A stretch of 8,990 bases of DNA from positions 1 through 8,990 of the forward strand of contig JAKAPB010000017.1 of the NCBI GenBank assembly GCA_021823045.1. The letters are read 5' to 3'. Positions 6,795 through 8,990 of the stretch are shown here, piece after piece. A program made the translations under genes and the position numbers. Each line of letters begins with the position of its first letter. The first letter of the stretch is position 1. Origin of the DNA: Actinomycetes bacterium. GTDB lineage: Bacteria > Actinomycetota > Acidimicrobiia > Acidimicrobiales > Acidimicrobiaceae. The notes under the pieces are model-generated. The model saw only the letters and a list, made by a program, of their open reading frames with translations. It made no database searches and was not told the DNA's origin.

Positions 6795-6885
6795 AAGGGG
6801 TGACGGCGGAAAATATCCGGATCGCTTGCAGGCCTGGCTATGACGAGAAGAATTGCTGAGTTTATGGAGATTGGTCGCATCGGAC

Positions 6886-6924
6886 AGGCAGGTACCATTT
6901 GACTTTCCTTTGGGCCAAATGCCT
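6886..6924 (+). repeat. Imperfect hairpin in the flhA leader region
   Basis: CATTTG (6896-6901) pairs with CAAATG (6916-6921). AGG (6886-6888) can then pair with CCT (6922-6924) across a seven-base bulge. No T run follows, so it is not a standard terminator. It may be structure in a leader RNA or chance. Confidence 0.3.
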
Positions 6925-6974
6925 CGTCTGAGCCAGCAGAGAAAACATTCCTTGCGTCAGCTGAGTCTGTAAAT

Positions 6975-6984
6975 TGAAATTTCA
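6975..6984. repeat. Palindrome TGAAATTTCA
   Basis: A perfect 10-base AT-rich palindrome about 100 bases before flhA. It has the size of an operator half-site pair, but there is no second copy nearby. Confidence 0.25.
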
Positions 6985-6996
6985 GATATTCCTGGT

Positions 6997-7024
6997 TCAA
7001 GGTCCCTTGTTTTGGTGCCGAATA
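6997..7024 (+). promoter_or_regulatory. Sigma-28-like promoter candidate before flhA
   Basis: TCAA (6997-7000), a 16-base spacer and GCCGAATA (7017-7024) resemble the flagellar sigma factor consensus TAAA-N14-16-GCCGATAA, with a full GCCGA core and mismatches afterwards. It lies about 63 bases before the flhA ATG. The match is partial. In many bacteria flhA is an early gene not driven by sigma-28, which weakens the idea. Confidence 0.25.
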
Positions 7025-7081
7025 GTACATAGCCGGGAAGGCGAAGGTTGGCTCATTGGACGGGCATTACTGTAACTGGTT

Positions 7082-7087
7082 GGAAGG
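7082..7087 (+). promoter_or_regulatory. Purine-rich site directly abutting the flhA start
   Basis: GGAAGG touches ATG 7088 with no spacer, too close for a normal Shine-Dalgarno. GGTTGG (7078-7083) overlaps it four bases from the ATG. An in-frame TAA at 7073-7075 leaves little room for an earlier start, so ATG 7088 is kept. Confidence 0.4.
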
Positions 7088-8990
7088 ATGCCCAAAACAA
7101 GCAGACTAGCTTTGGCCGTACCTATCGGCATCGCTTTCATCGTGGTTATGTTGGTGGTCCCGTTGCCAACTATGCTGCTAGACGTCCTTATCAGCATAAA
7201 TATCGCCTTTGCGTTGATCGTGCTGTCCATGGTATTGAGGGTAAGGGACTCGCTCGAATTCTCCGCCTTTCCCTCTGTTCTGCTAATTGCGACTTTGTTT
7301 CGGCTGGCATTAAACGTCAGCGCGACTCGACTTGTCTTGTTGCACGGTTACGCAGGAACGGTTATCCAGAGTTTCGGTAATTTCGTCGTCGGCGGATCCG
7401 TCGTAGTGGGATTGATCGTATTTTTGATCCTTTTCGTCATCCAATTCGTCGTCATTACCAATGGCGCTGGGAGGGTGGCGGAGGTCGGTGCAAGGTTTAC
7501 CTTGGACGCGATGCCTGGAAAGCAGATGGCGATCGACGCCGACTTGAACGCAGGTCACATCGACGAGACCGAAGCGAGAGCAAGACGCCAAAAGATCGCT
7601 AAAGAGGCCGACTTTTACGGAGCGATGGATGGTGCCTCGAAGTTTGTCAAAGGTGACGCTATTGCTGCCGTTCTGATCACGATGATCAACCTTATTGGCG
7701 GTTTCCTCGTCGGCGTTGTTCAGAGGCACCTCTCCTTGACCCAGGCACTGGACACCTATTCGCTGCTCAGTGTTGGAGATGGGTTGGTCAGCCAGATCCC
7801 GGCCCTTCTACTTTCGATCTCCACCGGTTTGATCGTCACAAGGGCTTCCAATGAGGCGGATTTTGGGACCGATCTTCTAAGCCAGCTTCGGCGCCAAAAT
7901 ATCGCCATCCGTATCGCTGGTGGGGCACTCATCGGGTTAGCAATACTTCCTGGCCTTCCGAAGCTCCCATTTATCCTCGTCGGCGGTGTTATTTTCTTTC
8001 TCGGAAGAAGGCTTGCGGAAGCTGAGAAGAAGCCCAGAGATGAGATCCTTGAAATCCAAGAGCCGATAGTTCAGTTAGATTCGCCCGAGACAATATTGCC
8101 GACCATGCGGGTCGAGCCGATGGAGCTTGAGCTTTCTTTAGACCTTCTAGACGTGGTGGACGCGGCAAGTGGGGGAGACCTCCTTGATCGGGTCAAATCC
8201 CTTCGTCGGAAGGTGGCCGCAGAACTAGGCATTCTCCTCCCGGCCGTTCGTACAAGGGATAACCTCCTTTTGAGCCAGGGTGAATACGTGATTAAGGTCT
8301 ACGAGGTCGAGGCGGCTAGGGGGTACATCCCGCCCGGTCGAATACTCGCGATTGGTGACCGATTGGACTCCATCCCGGGCGAAGCGACCTTTGAGCCGGT
8401 CTTTCGCATACCGGCAAAGTGGGTGCCGATTCAGTTTAAAAATCAAGCGCAAGTCAGTGGGGCGACCGTCGTCGATAGGGCGTCAGTTATTACAACACAC
8501 CTTTCTGAAGTCGTCAAGACACACGCCGGTGAACTCCTGTCTAGGCAGTCACTCAAAGAGATGGTCGATTCCCTGCGCCAATACCAACCCGTGTTGGTCG
8601 ACGAGATGGCCCAAGCGCAACTCTCACTCGGTGAGCTCCAAAGGGTTCTGAGGGACCTATTGGAAGAGGGACTGGCGGTAAGGGACCTCCCGAGGATCGT
8701 CGAAGCCGTTACCGACCGTGCAAAATATTCGAGAGAGGCCGACTTCCTGCTAGAAGGGGCCAGAGAGGCCGTCGGATTTGCTGTTGCCGCCAAGCGGGCG
8801 ATAGACGGGAAGCTCTTTGTTTTGGTGCTGGAACCAGAGCTGGAGCACCTTTTGGTCAACTCACTACAGAGTATCGACCAGCGGGGAGTGCTACTTCTCG
8901 ACCCGACAACCTCATATTCGATCAAGGGTTCGGTCAGCGAAGCCAAGGAGCGCGCTAGCGCCGCTTCGGGGGTGGAACCGGTCCTCATAA
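7088..8990 (+). CDS. flhA: Flagellar export engine protein FlhA, C-terminus beyond the window
   Basis: Open for 634 codons to the right edge; FlhA is usually near 690 residues, so about 50-70 are missing. FlhA forms a nonameric ring that uses the proton gradient and docks chaperone-substrate complexes. The N-terminal half is a multi-helix membrane domain beginning VVPLPTMLLDVLISINIAF (23-41), with FPSVLLIATLFRLALNVSATR (61-81). The family hallmark ARFTLDAMPGKQMAIDADLN lies at 135-154, followed by DFYGAMDGASKF (175-186). Asp190 in KGDAIA corresponds to the proton-path Asp208 of Salmonella FlhA. A linker near 310-345 leads to the cytoplasmic domain, with PAVRTRDN (385-392), RGYIPPG (411-417) and LREVLxxLL-type helices (about 518-528). 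It restores the flagellar theme after the c-di-GMP gene. ATG 7088 is chosen because an in-frame stop lies at 7073. Confidence 0.97.
   Translation, partial: MPKTSRLALAVPIGIAFIVVMLVVPLPTMLLDVLISINIAFALIVLSMVLRVRDSLEFSAFPSVLLIATLFRLALNVSATRLVLLHGYAGTVIQSFGNFVVGGSVVVGLIVFLILFVIQFVVITNGAGRVAEVGARFTLDAMPGKQMAIDADLNAGHIDETEARARRQKIAKEADFYGAMDGASKFVKGDAIAAVLITMINLIGGFLVGVVQRHLSLTQALDTYSLLSVGDGLVSQIPALLLSISTGLIVTRASNEADFGTDLLSQLRRQNIAIRIAGGALIGLAILPGLPKLPFILVGGVIFFLGRRLAEAEKKPRDEILEIQEPIVQLDSPETILPTMRVEPMELELSLDLLDVVDAASGGDLLDRVKSLRRKVAAELGILLPAVRTRDNLLLSQGEYVIKVYEVEAARGYIPPGRILAIGDRLDSIPGEATFEPVFRIPAKWVPIQFKNQAQVSGATVVDRASVITTHLSEVVKTHAGELLSRQSLKEMVDSLRQYQPVLVDEMAQAQLSLGELQRVLRDLLEEGLAVRDLPRIVEAVTDRAKYSREADFLLEGAREAVGFAVAAKRAIDGKLFVLVLEPELEHLLVNSLQSIDQRGVLLLDPTTSYSIKGSVSEAKERASAASGVEPVLI

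Larger units (their letters stand above)
6795..7087. other. 293-base spacer before flhA
   Basis: No convincing gene is present. The longest frame here runs antisense into the 3' end of the GGDEF-EAL gene and lacks a ribosome site. The spacer contains an imperfect hairpin (6886-6924), a 10-base palindrome (6975-6984) and a sigma-28-like sequence (6997-7024). No clear intrinsic terminator follows the GGDEF-EAL stop, so read-through into flhA is possible. Confidence 0.6.

Noticed and set aside
6998..7013. CAAGG-TC-CCTTG followed by TTTT as a terminator after the GGDEF-EAL gene
   Set aside because: The stem is only four to five pairs with a minimal loop and lies over 200 bases past the stop; too weak to call.
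6716..7030. 104-codon minus-strand ORF across the end of the GGDEF-EAL gene
   Set aside because: No Shine-Dalgarno before its ATG, antisense to the EAL-domain end for part of its length, and no family resemblance.
7048..7380. 110-codon plus-strand ORF starting with TTG
   Set aside because: It is a +1/+2 shadow of the flhA N-terminus; the flhA frame encodes the conserved membrane helices.

Overview
This window is chromosomal DNA of moderate GC (by eye about half) carrying most of the membrane gate of a bacterial flagellar type III export apparatus. All confident genes lie on the + strand. The order fliO-fliP-fliQ-fliR-flhB, followed later by flhA, is a conserved flagellar arrangement. FliO is flagellum-specific, which argues against a virulence injectisome. 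The taxon cannot be fixed from the sequence. The divergent FliO/FliP sequences, TTG starts and gene order would fit a motile actinobacterium, perhaps an acidimicrobial lineage, but this is low-confidence inference.

Layout. Positions 1-44 hold the last codons of an upstream gene whose TAA overlaps the fliO ATG. fliO (44-502), fliP (526-1272), fliQ (1269-1544), fliR (1550-2302) and flhB (2306-3427) form a tightly packed operon with gaps of 23 bases or less or short overlaps. A 733-base stretch (3428-4160) follows. It has no recognisable gene, one possible but unproven minus-strand ORF (3440-3967), a candidate terminator and a candidate extended -10 promoter. Then comes a large gene (4161-6794) for a membrane-anchored PAS-PAS-GGDEF-EAL protein. 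All the catalytic motifs I can check are intact in both c-di-GMP domains, as is the product-inhibition site. After a 293-base spacer, flhA begins at 7088 and runs off the right edge, lacking roughly the last 50-70 codons.

How the genes fit together. FliP, FliQ and FliR build the export gate complex, FliO helps assemble it, FlhB switches substrate specificity by self-cleavage at NPTH, and FlhA is the proton-driven export engine with a cytoplasmic substrate-docking ring. The c-di-GMP enzyme interrupts the usual flhB-flhA pair. Its position suggests a link between second-messenger signalling and flagellar assembly or motility, but nothing in the sequence proves one. I found no RNA genes, mobile elements or CRISPR arrays. 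The most notable item is the dual-active c-di-GMP enzyme with an unassigned four-helix sensor, inserted in the export-gate locus.
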